The notes under the pieces are model-generated. The model was not told where the DNA came from and did no database searches. It saw nothing but the letters and a program-made list of their open reading frames with translations. DNA of 64,000 nt from Spirosoma sp. SC4-14 (lineage in GTDB: Bacteria > Bacteroidota > Bacteroidia > Cytophagales > Spirosomataceae), in contig NZ_CP147518.1 of NCBI RefSeq assembly GCF_037201965.1, positions 3,279,001 to 3,343,000 of the forward strand, in the 5' to 3' direction. This document shows positions 1 to 8,081 of this stretch, piece after piece (position 1 is the first letter of the stretch; the number at the start of each line of letters is the position of its first letter). A program made the translations under genes and the position numbers.

Positions 1-909
1 GATAACCGACTTGTTGGTAATCAGGAAATTAGCATATGATGCCGGAAGCCGTAACCCATCGCTGATGACCGGGTCTGGCATGGGTAGTTCGACAATAGTG
101 AGTTGTTTCCCGTTCAGGAGACGCATCTGTTTTAGCTCCTGATGAATTTCCTGCAGGAAGGGGTAATTGTCGTCGTTTCGATTCGGCTCGAAGGCCGCAA
201 TAACTGTATCTTCATTGACAAACCGGACCGTGTCGTCGATATGCCCGTCGGTATCGTCGCCCACAATTCCATCTTCAACCCAAAGCACCTGCTGCACGCC
301 ATAATAATTGCACAGATACTGCTCGATCCGTTCCTGAGTTAAATGGCTGTTTCGGTTCTGATTGAGCAGGCAGGCCCGGCTGGTCAGTACGGTTCCGGCT
401 CCGTTGAATTCGACCGATCCGCCTTCCATAACAATTCCTGGGGTTACATACTCCAGGCCGCGATAGTGGGCAATTTCGATTGGAATAAGGTCGTCGCGAT
501 CGTAGGGTGGATATTTGCCACCCCAGGCATTATAACCCCAGTTAACAATCATGCGGTCTTTCGTTTTCGGATTGATCAGAAAAGCCGGTCCATGATCGCG
601 GCACCATGAATCGTTGGTAGGGTTGGGCAAAAGTGTAATGCGGTCCATATCGGCCCCGGCAGCGAGCAGGCGGAGTTTAGCGGCCTGGATGACAATGTCG
701 TTGTGAGCGTTGATACAAACCTGTTCGCTCTCGGCAATGGCTTTGATGAAGTCGATATAAGCCGGAAACATCAATTCCTGGCGCTCTTTGGTCCACGATG
801 CTTCGGTATGTGGCCAGCTTAGCCAGGTTGCCAGGTGCGGATGCCATTCGGCCGGAAAGAAAAAACCCTCGCGGGCAGGAATGAAGGAGTTGTCGAATGA
901 GTTGCTCAA
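1..909 (-). CDS. Agmatine deiminase family protein, 3' end outside window
   Basis: Peptidyl-arginine/agmatine deiminase family (pentein fold); family members hydrolyse agmatine to N-carbamoylputrescine and ammonia. The reverse strand reads open for 303 codons from the window edge, with the family motifs WCRDHGP and EGGSVEFNGAGT. The C-terminal part carrying the catalytic Cys lies beyond position 1. No in-frame ATG precedes the conserved start; a TTG at 909-907 (product starting MSNSFDNSF) is the best candidate, about 30 nt below a TAnnTTTG promoter box. An in-frame stop occurs shortly upstream, so an extension is limited to about 12 codons. Family call is firm; substrate (agmatine or peptidyl-arginine) is inferred. 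Confidence 0.88.
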   Translation of the reverse strand, partial: MSNSFDNSFIPAREGFFFPAEWHPHLATWLSWPHTEASWTKERQELMFPAYIDFIKAIAESEQVCINAHNDIVIQAAKLRLLAAGADMDRITLLPNPTNDSWCRDHGPAFLINPKTKDRMIVNWGYNAWGGKYPPYDRDDLIPIEIAHYRGLEYVTPGIVMEGGSVEFNGAGTVLTSRACLLNQNRNSHLTQERIEQYLCNYYGVQQVLWVEDGIVGDDTDGHIDDTVRFVNEDTVIAAFEPNRNDDNYPFLQEIHQELKQMRLLNGKQLTIVELPMPDPVISDGLRLPASYANFLITNKSVI

Positions 910-945
910 TGGTATGAACGTTGGTTCAATAAAAAAGTACTGTTA

Positions 946-953
946 CAAAGGTA
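946..953 (-). promoter_or_regulatory. Bacteroidetes -7 promoter box for agmatine deiminase
   Basis: On the reverse strand this reads TACCTTTG, an exact match to the Bacteroidetes -7 consensus TAnnTTTG. It sits about 37 nt upstream of the TTG start, between the HAD gene and the deiminase, so the deiminase probably has its own promoter. No well placed -33 TTG was found. Confidence 0.5.
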
Positions 954-966
954 CAAAATAGCCCGC

Positions 967-1647
967 TCAGCGGCTGGATTTGCGTACCAAATCCTGTAGC
1001 GTTGCTACGGAAAGCTCCGTAAAGTCGTTAACAATCAGCGAGGCCCCCGTCGATATCAGCTCATTGGGAGTGTGAGTAGTGGCCAGAGCAACTACCGACA
1101 TACCTGCGTTTAAGCCCGCTTCAATTCCGGCAAAAGCATCTTCAAACACAATACAGCGAGCAGGAGCAACGCCAACACGTTCGGCCGCTTTCAGGTAGAT
1201 TTCGGGGTCTGGTTTTCCGCGGGTTACCATACTGGCGTCAACCACGGTATCGAAATAAGGGCGTAAGGGCAATCCGTCGAGGGTAAAATACACATTGCTG
1301 ATCGGAGCTGACGTACCCACGGCCATCCGTACATGCTTAGCTTTCAGGGCGTCCAGAAGCGGGAGCAAGCCTGGCGTCGACTGAAGATATGGGCGATAGA
1401 GTTCCCGATAAATAGCTTCTTTCTCTTCGGTCAGTGTGATGAGTTGGCCGGGTTCAATAGGCCGTCCGAACACATAGGCCATGGCATCGGCCGAAACGCG
1501 TCCATTAATATGTTCGAGATACTGATTGCGGGTCAGCGGAAAGCCTTTCTCCTGAGCAAACTGTAACCAGGCATTAATATGGAAATCGGCATTGTCGACC
1601 AGAACACCGTCCATGTCGAAAAGTGCGGCAAACGGGAAATCGTGCAT
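967..1647 (-). CDS. HAD-superfamily phosphatase, beta-phosphoglucomutase-like
   Basis: Haloacid dehalogenase-like hydrolase, 226 aa, the usual length for the beta-phosphoglucomutase/sugar phosphatase subgroup. Motif I is DMDGVLVDN with nucleophile D11 and acid/base D13; motif II is around AVGTSAP; motif III has the lysine in RGKPDPEIY; motif IV is FEDAFAGIEAG. A helical cap lies between motifs I and II, as in class IB members. It is cytosolic. Known members isomerise beta-glucose-1-phosphate or dephosphorylate sugar phosphates; the substrate here cannot be read from sequence. Same strand as the deiminase below and the small ORF above. Confidence 0.88.
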   Translation of the reverse strand: MHDFPFAALFDMDGVLVDNADFHINAWLQFAQEKGFPLTRNQYLEHINGRVSADAMAYVFGRPIEPGQLITLTEEKEAIYRELYRPYLQSTPGLLPLLDALKAKHVRMAVGTSAPISNVYFTLDGLPLRPYFDTVVDASMVTRGKPDPEIYLKAAERVGVAPARCIVFEDAFAGIEAGLNAGMSVVALATTHTPNELISTGASLIVNDFTELSVATLQDLVRKSSR

Positions 1648-1725
1648 AAAAACAGAAGAAAGATGGAGGCCGGTTGCCGTTTATACCAACAGGGGCAAAG
1701 CCATGCAAAGAAAGCAGATTCTGGT

Positions 1726-1974
1726 TTAAGCGTTGTTATCGGGCGTCGAAGTTGGCGGTAATTCAGGCAAAATATCACCAGCCAGCACAGCCGCTTCGTG
1801 GAGCAGTTCGGTGGCGACAAGTTCATCCGTTACGGTTTCAATCCGCTCATCAAACAGATCCTCGGTATTATTGGCTTTCATGCCAGCGAGTAGCCTCCCA
1901 ACATACAGCAGGCTAAGCGAAAACCGGAGTTCGGGTAGAACGGAGCTATGACGGGTTTGGGGTTCATTTTGCAT
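1726..1974 (-). CDS. Small hypothetical acidic protein
   Basis: An 82-aa ORF that I do not recognise. It is acidic, without membrane segment or signal peptide, ends in a Pro/Thr-rich tail and contains a helical stretch rich in Glu/Thr/Leu. It fills an otherwise empty gap upstream of and on the same strand as the HAD gene. An overlapping ORF in another frame (1533-1826) has no protein-like features and was not chosen. Coding status is likely, function unknown. Confidence 0.55.
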   Translation of the reverse strand: MQNEPQTRHSSVLPELRFSLSLLYVGRLLAGMKANNTEDLFDERIETVTDELVATELLHEAAVLAGDILPELPPTSTPDNNA

Positions 1975-2241
1975 CGTGTAATTCTAACAAAATCTGAATC
2001 GAAAAAGAGCCAGAGCAGACCTTAACCATTGATTTTATTGTGGGGAGGGTTGCGTAATAGTTGTTGGTACGTTAAACTTATGGGGCACTTGTGTTACCAT
2101 TATTCAAAAACAATACAGGACTTCACTACAAAACCGTGCCAGCGTACGACGCACTGTGGTTAGCTTGCGCATAATGATAGAACCGTGGCACGATTTTTTG
2201 CGAAAGCCCTGCCATAATATTACCAACTATAACAGCGCAAT

Positions 2242-2646
2242 ATGAACTTAGATCTTCGGAAACCCTATCTAGCGAGTTGGTTTTCTATACCCGTATTGTT
2301 GCTGACTGGGGCAGGTTTCAATGGGCGCACTGTTGATATTCAACTGGCAGATACTTATTATGTAGTCGGTAATATGAATTTTGCCTGGCTAGGCTCGATA
2401 CTTTTGTTTGGGGTGGGTGTGGGTTATTGGTTAATGCGCCGGAACCTAAAAAGATCCAATCCAACACTGACAAGACTGCACCTACTGCTGACTATTGGTC
2501 CGTTATTTATGATTGTGCTTCCATTAGAAAAAAGCAGCCAGATTTTGTCTGACTGCTTTGTTGGATGTGCTATTGCGTTACTACTGGGGCAGTGTCTGTT
2601 TCTTATCAACTGCGCATTACTGCTGATTCGGTCTATAATTCCTTAA
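2242..2646 (+). CDS. Small membrane protein with a cytochrome-oxidase-I-like DTYYVV motif
   Basis: A 134-aa integral membrane protein with about four hydrophobic segments (residues ~10-28, 44-66, 80-100, 105-130). Around residue 35-45 it reads LADTYYVVGNMNF, resembling the HDTYFVVAHFHYV stretch of haem-copper oxidase subunit I, but the histidines that bind haem and copper are absent and the protein is a quarter of COX1 length. It is therefore not an oxidase subunit. Its stop overlaps the stop of the convergent DUF1080 gene by 14 bp. Function unknown. Confidence 0.6.
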   Translation: MNLDLRKPYLASWFSIPVLLLTGAGFNGRTVDIQLADTYYVVGNMNFAWLGSILLFGVGVGYWLMRRNLKRSNPTLTRLHLLLTIGPLFMIVLPLEKSSQILSDCFVGCAIALLLGQCLFLINCALLLIRSIIP

Positions 2647-3319
2647 TCTTCAGATTGCGGAAGTAAATAGGTGCCCCGGCATGTTTTCCCTGTAAACCAA
2701 TATAGCCATGCAAGGGTAAGTCGGCAGCGGGTTTGCTGAGCCAGGCCGGAACCTCAGAGCCATCAGGGTTTGTCTTGGCCGATGTGAATTTCGACAGATC
2801 AATGGTGTTCACTAACTGATTGTTGAGAACGATATAAATCATTTTTCCCTGACAGGTAATCGTATACCGGTTCCATTCGCCAGGCTTTTTTACCAGGCTT
2901 TTGGTAGCAGCCTGATGGCCGAAAAAAGCACCACATTGCCAATTTTTGGGCGATTCTGACCATTTTTTAGAATGGTCGTCGGCGATCTGAATTTCTACCG
3001 AATTTGGAATCCAGTTGGCTGTGTCGCTACAGTGCACAACAATGCCGCTATTGGTTCCATCGGCGGTTTTAAACTGAAGGTCCAGCACAAAATCGTCATA
3101 GGCTCTGGCTGTCCAGATGGCTTTATCTTCGGTGGCCGTGAGTTCGCCCTCCGAATAACTCCATACGCCTTTAGGGTAACCTGCATCAGATAAGTCTCTC
3201 TCGAAAAGGGGTTTCCAGCCTGCTCCGTTCGTATTGGGGTGTCCGGTAGGTGGAGTCTGAGCGAATAATTGGGTGGTTAATGCCAGTAAAAGACCTGTAA
3301 GGAGCAGACAGCTTTTCAT
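2633..3319 (-). CDS. Secreted DUF1080 (3-keto-disaccharide hydrolase) domain protein
   Basis: 228 aa with a clear signal peptide (MKSCLLLTGLLLALTTQLFA then Q), so exported to the periplasm. The body is one concanavalin-like beta-sandwich of the DUF1080/3-keto-disaccharide hydrolase family: GWKPLFERDLS near the start, NSGIVVHC mid-way, NRYTITCQGKMIYIVLN, and GYIGLQGKHAGAPIYFRNL at the end. Characterised relatives cleave 3-keto-glycosides; many are only annotated as carbohydrate-active. No polysaccharide-utilisation partner is adjacent. Family is firm; substrate unknown. Confidence 0.88.
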   Translation of the reverse strand: MKSCLLLTGLLLALTTQLFAQTPPTGHPNTNGAGWKPLFERDLSDAGYPKGVWSYSEGELTATEDKAIWTARAYDDFVLDLQFKTADGTNSGIVVHCSDTANWIPNSVEIQIADDHSKKWSESPKNWQCGAFFGHQAATKSLVKKPGEWNRYTITCQGKMIYIVLNNQLVNTIDLSKFTSAKTNPDGSEVPAWLSKPAADLPLHGYIGLQGKHAGAPIYFRNLKIKEL

Positions 3320-3473
3320 CTAGTTTAGTGGTAAAGTCTATTTACAAAGAAAGGTGTTTTTACATAGAACGGCACCGTATATGCCGAGATTTTATTGCCC
3401 CAGTCTATACAGTGCCGTTCGAAATAGCTTGCCAATCAGTCGATTGTGTTAAAGCAGATTGCTGACTTTTAGG

Positions 3474-4628
3474 TTATACCAGAGCCGCTTGTTGGGTTGC
3501 TTTGGCTTCGCTCTGCCGAAAACTTTTCATGATCCAGCCGCCACCAATAACATCATTGTCTTCGTAGAAAACGGCAGCCTGACCGGGTGCAATAGCCGAA
3601 ACACCTTCATGGAAAAGAACTTCAATTTTATCGTTATGCTGAGATATAGTTGCAGCCGTTCCCGGATCTTTGTATCGAACTTTGGTAATGGTTTCGAGTG
3701 GAGCCGGAAGGTGACCATATTTTTGCAGATTCAGTTTGCTCACAATCATGCCATCGCGCAGTAGGTCTTTATCGATTCCCAGTACAACTTCGTTGGTTTC
3801 TTTCCGAATTTCGGTAACAAACATAGGCTGACCGAAGGCCATGCCCAGCCCTTTCCGTTGCCCAATGGTATAGAATGGATAACCCTGGTGTTTGCCGAGA
3901 ATTTTGCCGGTCCCTTCCATTACAAAATTGCCACCCGCCACACTGTCTTCTAGTCCCGGAATGCGCCGTTTGAGAAAGCCCCGGTAATCGTTGTCGGGTA
4001 CGAAGCAGATTTCGTATGATTCCGATTTGGTAACTAGTTCGATAAAGCCCCGTTCTTTGGCCATTTCGCGAATTTCAGATTTACGAAGATGTCCCAGAGG
4101 CAATTTGGTTCGACTCAGGCTTTCCTGCGATACACCCCAAAGCACGTAGGACTGATCTTTTAGTGTATCTACTCCTTTGGAAATAATGTATCGGCCATCC
4201 GCCAAACCACCTTGTTCCTGCCGGATATGGGCATAGTGTCCGGTTGCAATAAACTCACAGTCGAGCCGGTCGGCCCGGCGCAATAGGGCGTCCCATTTGA
4301 TGTGCGTATTGCAGAGTACGCAGGGGTTTGGTGTGCGACCTTCCAGGTACTCGCCCGTGAAATGATCGATCACATAGTCGCCAAATTCTTCGCGGATATC
4401 CAGAATATAGTGCGGAAAGCCCAGGCTTACGGCAATGTTGCGGGCATCGTTGATGGAGTCGAGGCTGCAACAGCCAGTTTCTTTTTTAGTGCCGCCCGAA
4501 GATGCATAGTCCCATGTTTTCATGGTCATGCCAATTACTTCGTAGCCTTCTTCGTGCAGCATAACCGCTGCCAGTGAGGAATCGATGCCGCCACTCATGG
4601 CAACAAGAATGCGTCCGTGTTTACTCAT
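3474..4628 (-). CDS. mnmA: tRNA-specific 2-thiouridylase MnmA
   Basis: Activates U34 of tRNA Lys/Glu/Gln with ATP and transfers sulfur to form s2U34. The 384-aa length is normal for the family. The PP-loop SGGIDSS is at residues 12-18; the two catalytic cysteines are in NPCVLCNTHIKW and SYEICFVPDND; GQRKGLG and a C-terminal beta-barrel follow. It starts MSKHGRILVAMSGG and stands alone on the reverse strand, convergent to nothing and divergent from dps. No sulfur-relay partner is next to it. Confidence 0.96.
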   Translation of the reverse strand: MSKHGRILVAMSGGIDSSLAAVMLHEEGYEVIGMTMKTWDYASSGGTKKETGCCSLDSINDARNIAVSLGFPHYILDIREEFGDYVIDHFTGEYLEGRTPNPCVLCNTHIKWDALLRRADRLDCEFIATGHYAHIRQEQGGLADGRYIISKGVDTLKDQSYVLWGVSQESLSRTKLPLGHLRKSEIREMAKERGFIELVTKSESYEICFVPDNDYRGFLKRRIPGLEDSVAGGNFVMEGTGKILGKHQGYPFYTIGQRKGLGMAFGQPMFVTEIRKETNEVVLGIDKDLLRDGMIVSKLNLQKYGHLPAPLETITKVRYKDPGTAATISQHNDKIEVLFHEGVSAIAPGQAAVFYEDNDVIGGGWIMKSFRQSEAKATQQAALV

Positions 4629-5003
4629 AACGATCTGCCAGGATTCAAAGTCCTGCGATTATTGGTTTAATATGATGTTACTTAACAGAGGATCGCCCAC
4701 TTCCTGTAATTCATGGCAATGGGTAAATACCAAATTATAGAAAATTTGTTCCATTTATGGAATGCCTCCATATCAATAACGCTTAACAACAACAGGCATA
4801 AATCAATTCAATATAGCCGGATAATTTGTTGGTAGCCGCCAAAAACGTCATGCGGAAAATACCAATATGGGCCAGCATTGGGTATTGGAAAACAAACCGA
4901 CAATGAGCTATAGCGTTTAAGACGATCCGGTTTCTGAGCAAATTCTAACTAAATTACGCCGGAATTTAATTAACAGTTCAACCATTCATTACTCACAAGT
5001 CTT
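4629..5003. other. Divergent intergenic region between mnmA and dps
   Basis: 375 bp without a credible ORF. It holds a short palindrome TTCCAT-TT-ATGGAA at 4749-4762 and an imperfect inverted repeat AATACCAAT / ATTGGGTATT near 4859-4889, either of which could be an operator for dps. No perfect TAnnTTTG box was found; TAATTTG occurs near 4824. Regulation is not resolved. Confidence 0.4.
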
Positions 5004-5477
5004 ATGGAAGCAAATATTGGTATTTCCTCTGAAAACCGTGAAATCGTTGCCCATCAGTTATCTAAGGTATTGGCCGACGAATTCGTGCTCTACACAAAAA
5101 CGCTCAATGCACACTGGAATCTGGAAGGGATGGATTTTCATTCAGTCCATCTCTATTTTGAAGAACTTTATAACCAATCTGCCGAGATTGTCGACGATGT
5201 TGCCGAACGAATCCGGCAGCTAGGGCATTATGCACCAGCAACGTTGAAAAACTTTCTGCAACTGACCCATTTAACCGAGCAGGACGAAGATGGCAACGAT
5301 AGTCGTAGCCTGATTAAAAAGCTTCTGAGCGATCATGAAAGCATTATTACGTTTCTGCGGGGCAATATCAATGAGTTTCAGGAAGCTCATCACGACGCTG
5401 GAACGAGTGACTATATAACCGGGCTAATGGAAAAGCACGAAAAAATTGCCTGGATGCTACGGGCGCATCTTAAGTAA
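5004..5477 (+). CDS. dps: Dps-family ferritin-like DNA-protection protein
   Basis: A 157-aa ferritin-like protein that in known members forms a dodecamer, oxidises Fe(II) with peroxide and stores iron, protecting DNA. The Dps signature is intact: H37 (in NAHWNLEG), H49, D64 and E68 form the inter-subunit ferroxidase site. The N-terminal tail is short and not lysine-rich, so direct DNA binding is uncertain. Monocistronic: a strong hairpin follows the stop. OxyR, which controls dps in other bacteria, is encoded at 56983-57930 of this window; control here is inferred. Confidence 0.95.
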   Translation: MEANIGISSENREIVAHQLSKVLADEFVLYTKTLNAHWNLEGMDFHSVHLYFEELYNQSAEIVDDVAERIRQLGHYAPATLKNFLQLTHLTEQDEDGNDSRSLIKKLLSDHESIITFLRGNINEFQEAHHDAGTSDYITGLMEKHEKIAWMLRAHLK

Positions 5478-5526
5478 TAATGGCGGGGGCGTCACGCAGG
5501 GATGGCGAGGAGCCCCCGCCATTATT
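5476..5526 (+). terminator. Intrinsic terminator after dps
   Basis: Perfect 15-bp inverted repeat, arms 5476-5490 and 5512-5526, with a GC-rich core GGCGGGGGC and A/T flanks, loop 21 nt. It begins at the dps stop codon. The AATAAT/ATTATT ends make it capable of acting in both directions. Confidence 0.75.
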
Positions 5527-5578
5527 TGCACCCTGCACCTGGTAGCCTTAACTTCGTGCCAGCAATCAATAGATTATA

Positions 5579-6199
5579 ATGGCTCTCGCTACTTTAGTCA
5601 AAATTTCTAACGTTACCAATTTGAGTGATGCCCGATATTGTGCGGGCATGGGTGTCGATATGCTCGGCTTTTCGATGGATGTCGATTCTGTAAATTATGT
5701 TGAGCCCAAAACGTTTGCCGAAATAAAGTCCTGGGTGGCTGGCGTTCTGATTGTTGGCGAAACCGTATCGACCGATCCTGATGAGATCAGTCAAATGCTG
5801 GACACATACCAGCCCGATCTTTTGCAGGTGGATGAGGCCGCTTTGCTACCTTATCTGGGCACACTCGGCAAGCCGCTCATTCTACGAATTGATCTGTCGC
5901 TTGTTACGCTCGACGAACTCAGTACACTTATCAGAACCGGAGCTACCGGAGCAGATTATATTCTTCTGGAACATAATGGTCCACTTCATCTTGATAGCGA
6001 TCTTAAGATTGTTCTTCAGCAGTTAGCCAGTCGCTACCCGGTTCTGCTAGGGGTAGGTATCTCAGCCAATAATGTTCGTGAACTACTGGCCGAACTACCG
6101 GTGCAGGGAATTGCATTGAGTGGAGGAGATGAGGAGCAGCCTGGCAATAAAGAGTTTGGCGAGTTAATGGATATTCTCGAAGCTATCGAAGAAGACTAG
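5579..6199 (+). CDS. TrpF-like (phosphoribosylanthranilate isomerase) barrel protein with degenerate active site
   Basis: 206 aa with the length and (beta/alpha)8 pattern of TrpF. The N-terminus VKISNVTNLSDARYCAGMG aligns with the TrpF start KICGxTxxEDA, and GVGISANNVRELL resembles the phosphate-binding end GGIxxxNV. The catalytic Cys of KICG is Ser10 here and the catalytic Asp of the later strand appears as YILLEH, so ordinary isomerase activity is doubtful. No other trp gene is nearby. Probably a non-catalytic or repurposed paralogue; annotation as trpF would be misleading. Confidence 0.7.
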   Translation: MALATLVKISNVTNLSDARYCAGMGVDMLGFSMDVDSVNYVEPKTFAEIKSWVAGVLIVGETVSTDPDEISQMLDTYQPDLLQVDEAALLPYLGTLGKPLILRIDLSLVTLDELSTLIRTGATGADYILLEHNGPLHLDSDLKIVLQQLASRYPVLLGVGISANNVRELLAELPVQGIALSGGDEEQPGNKEFGELMDILEAIEED

Positions 6200-6238
6200 A
6201 AATAAATAAGGTAGCTCCCTGGGTAGCCAATAAACAAA

Positions 6239-6264
6239 CCTGAAAGGGTTTACAATCTTTCAGG
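6239..6264 (+). terminator. Weak hairpin after the TrpF-like gene
   Basis: CCTGAAAG (6239-6246) pairs with CTTTCAGG (6257-6264) around a 10-nt loop, 40 nt past the stop. A good T-run is lacking, so termination is only possible. Confidence 0.35.
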
Positions 6265-6407
6265 ATTTAGTTGAATGCCTGCTACTATGTATAACCTACT
6301 ATCATTGAAAACATACTTCCATCACACGGCACGTCCATTCTTCCAATTCTGATTTCATACGTTCTTTTCCGTTACTAGGTTTACATCGGTTTTAGACACA
6401 AAAAGCC

Positions 6408-6875
6408 ATGAACAAACGATTAGAACGTATTCCTGACCAGGCCCAGATAGGTGGTGTATGCGCTGGTATAGCCGACTACTTTGGTATAGATCGCTCCTTA
6501 GTCCGAGTCCTATTTGTGATAGGAATTTTCATTCCGCACTTTCCAGCGCTTATCATTTACTGTATCTTGTGGATTGCGCTGCCAGAACGCAGGTTCGGTA
6601 CATCGGCCGCACAATCAACCGTTTATGCAAACCCTGTTTTTTCTATGAATCCCTACAATCCTAATCGACCCGCATCGCCCGACCGTAGTGTTGTTGGTGG
6701 AGCTGTCCTGATTCTGCTTGGCGTTTTGTTTTTGCTGGATCGTTATTTCGACATCGATTTCGGCGATCTGTGGCCGTTTTTCCTGATCGCTATTGGTCTG
6801 TGGCTAATTTTCCGCGATCGCATCAAAACGCCCTTCGATTCCAATAATAACAACAATCCTAATGACACTTTGTAA
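6408..6875 (+). CDS. PspC-domain membrane protein
   Basis: 155 aa. Residues 1-62 are a PspC domain: a basic start, GGVCAGIADYFGID, then a hydrophobic segment through IIYCILWIALPER. After a Pro/Asn-rich linker, residues ~85-135 form a pair of hydrophobic segments with LWPFFLIAIGLWLIF, the LiaI/LiaF-type transmembrane unit. PspC and LiaF relatives sense or transmit envelope stress in other bacteria. It is followed 90 bp later by a second LiaF-like gene and probably acts with it. Confidence 0.88.
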   Translation: MNKRLERIPDQAQIGGVCAGIADYFGIDRSLVRVLFVIGIFIPHFPALIIYCILWIALPERRFGTSAAQSTVYANPVFSMNPYNPNRPASPDRSVVGGAVLILLGVLFLLDRYFDIDFGDLWPFFLIAIGLWLIFRDRIKTPFDSNNNNNPNDTL

Positions 6876-6965
6876 GCGTTGAAATAGGGGAGATGAGGTA
6901 GGTTCTGAATCCAGAAATACGTCATACTCCCTATTTCATGCGTTTACATCTTAAAAAAAAATGTC

Positions 6966-7985
6966 ATGCAACGACGAAACGGATTATTCTGGGGCATTTG
7001 TCTACTCACATTTGGCGTGTTGTTTCTGGCACGTCGAGCCGGATGGCTGGATGTCGACTGGCATTCGCTTGTGAACTTGTGGCCCCTATTGTTGATTTTG
7101 GCTGGTATTAATATAATTCTTGAACGACGTGGCAATCCAGCCTCGTTTGTCACAACCGTAATGCTGGCCGTTGCCGTACCCACTACCTTATTTGGCTTCT
7201 TTTCGCATAATCGCGATCGGGAACACTATCATTGGCGCTGGGACCATGATGACGACGACGATGACCACAATCGCTCTGATGATGACGATAATGACAACGA
7301 AGATGAGTATCGCTCTGAGCGCGAGCACCGGAATTTAAGTGGGTCTGCTCAGACCAATACCTTTGCTGAGTCGATGGAGGCCGACACCCGGGAGGCCGTC
7401 TTTAAAATGGCCGGTGGTGCCGGGCGTTTCGAAATCAGTGACCCAACGTCGGAGTTGATTAAAGCCAACACGAAGCTCAATTTTGGTAGCTATACCATGA
7501 CGGTTGACCGGAATGAAACAACGCATGTACCCACAATTGAGTTGAAACCAACGGATGAGGATCAGAAATTTGATCTGAAAGAGGGGAAATTTGAAAACCG
7601 GGTCGACGTACATCTGAACGAAAAGCCGGTATGGACAATGGATATTGCCTTAGGCGCTGGCCAGGGCGATCTGGATCTGAGTGCGTATGCCGTAAAAAAT
7701 CTGAAACTGGCCGCTGGTGCTGCTGACCTCGATCTAAAGCTTGGCGCAAAAGCCGATCAGGCGGATGTGAAGCTGGATGTTGGTGCGGCTTCGGTTACGG
7801 TTCGGGTTCCGAAAGAAGTAGGTTGCCGCGTCGTAAAAGATGGAGCCCTGAATATCGAACGACTCGACGAGTTTACGGATATAGGGGGTGGCGAATTTGA
7901 AAGTCCTGGTTATGCAACAGCGCAAAAAAAGATGACGATTCGCTTTGATGGTGGTATCTCCAGCTTTAAAGTGGTACGCTACTGA
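6966..7985 (+). CDS. LiaF-like membrane protein with a long aspartate-rich linker
   Basis: 339 aa. Residues 1-75 hold the DUF5668/LiaF-type membrane unit (three hydrophobic segments, NLWPLLLILAGINIIL). Residues ~85-120 are exceptionally acidic (runs of Asp with His and Asn). The remainder is an exported-looking beta-repeat domain with alternating A-G/D-L-D-L motifs, like the toast-rack/DUF4097 region of LiaF and related adhesins. It forms a pair with the PspC protein. Relatives act in envelope stress responses; the acidic linker could bind cations, which is inference. Confidence 0.82.
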   Translation: MQRRNGLFWGICLLTFGVLFLARRAGWLDVDWHSLVNLWPLLLILAGINIILERRGNPASFVTTVMLAVAVPTTLFGFFSHNRDREHYHWRWDHDDDDDDHNRSDDDDNDNEDEYRSEREHRNLSGSAQTNTFAESMEADTREAVFKMAGGAGRFEISDPTSELIKANTKLNFGSYTMTVDRNETTHVPTIELKPTDEDQKFDLKEGKFENRVDVHLNEKPVWTMDIALGAGQGDLDLSAYAVKNLKLAAGAADLDLKLGAKADQADVKLDVGAASVTVRVPKEVGCRVVKDGALNIERLDEFTDIGGGEFESPGYATAQKKMTIRFDGGISSFKVVRY

Positions 7986-7986
7986 C

Positions 7987-8064
7987 CGGGATTTTTGTGA
8001 TTTATCGGACTGACTTTGATTTTATTTTTAATCAAAGTCAGTCCGATAAATCACAAAAATCCCG
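7987..8064. terminator. Perfect 35-bp inverted repeat between convergent genes
   Basis: Arms 7987-8021 and 8030-8064 are exact reverse complements over 35 bp around an 8-nt loop (TTATTTTT). It starts two bases after the LiaF-like stop and ends 17 bp before the stop of the convergent CpxP-like gene. It is much longer than an intrinsic terminator needs; it may terminate both genes but resembles a mobile palindromic unit. Confidence 0.7.
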
Positions 8065-8081
8065 CCGGGCCGCCGGGCGGT

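Noticed and set aside
5579..6199. Genuine trpF of a tryptophan operon
   Set aside because: Catalytic Cys and Asp are missing and no trp genes adjoin.
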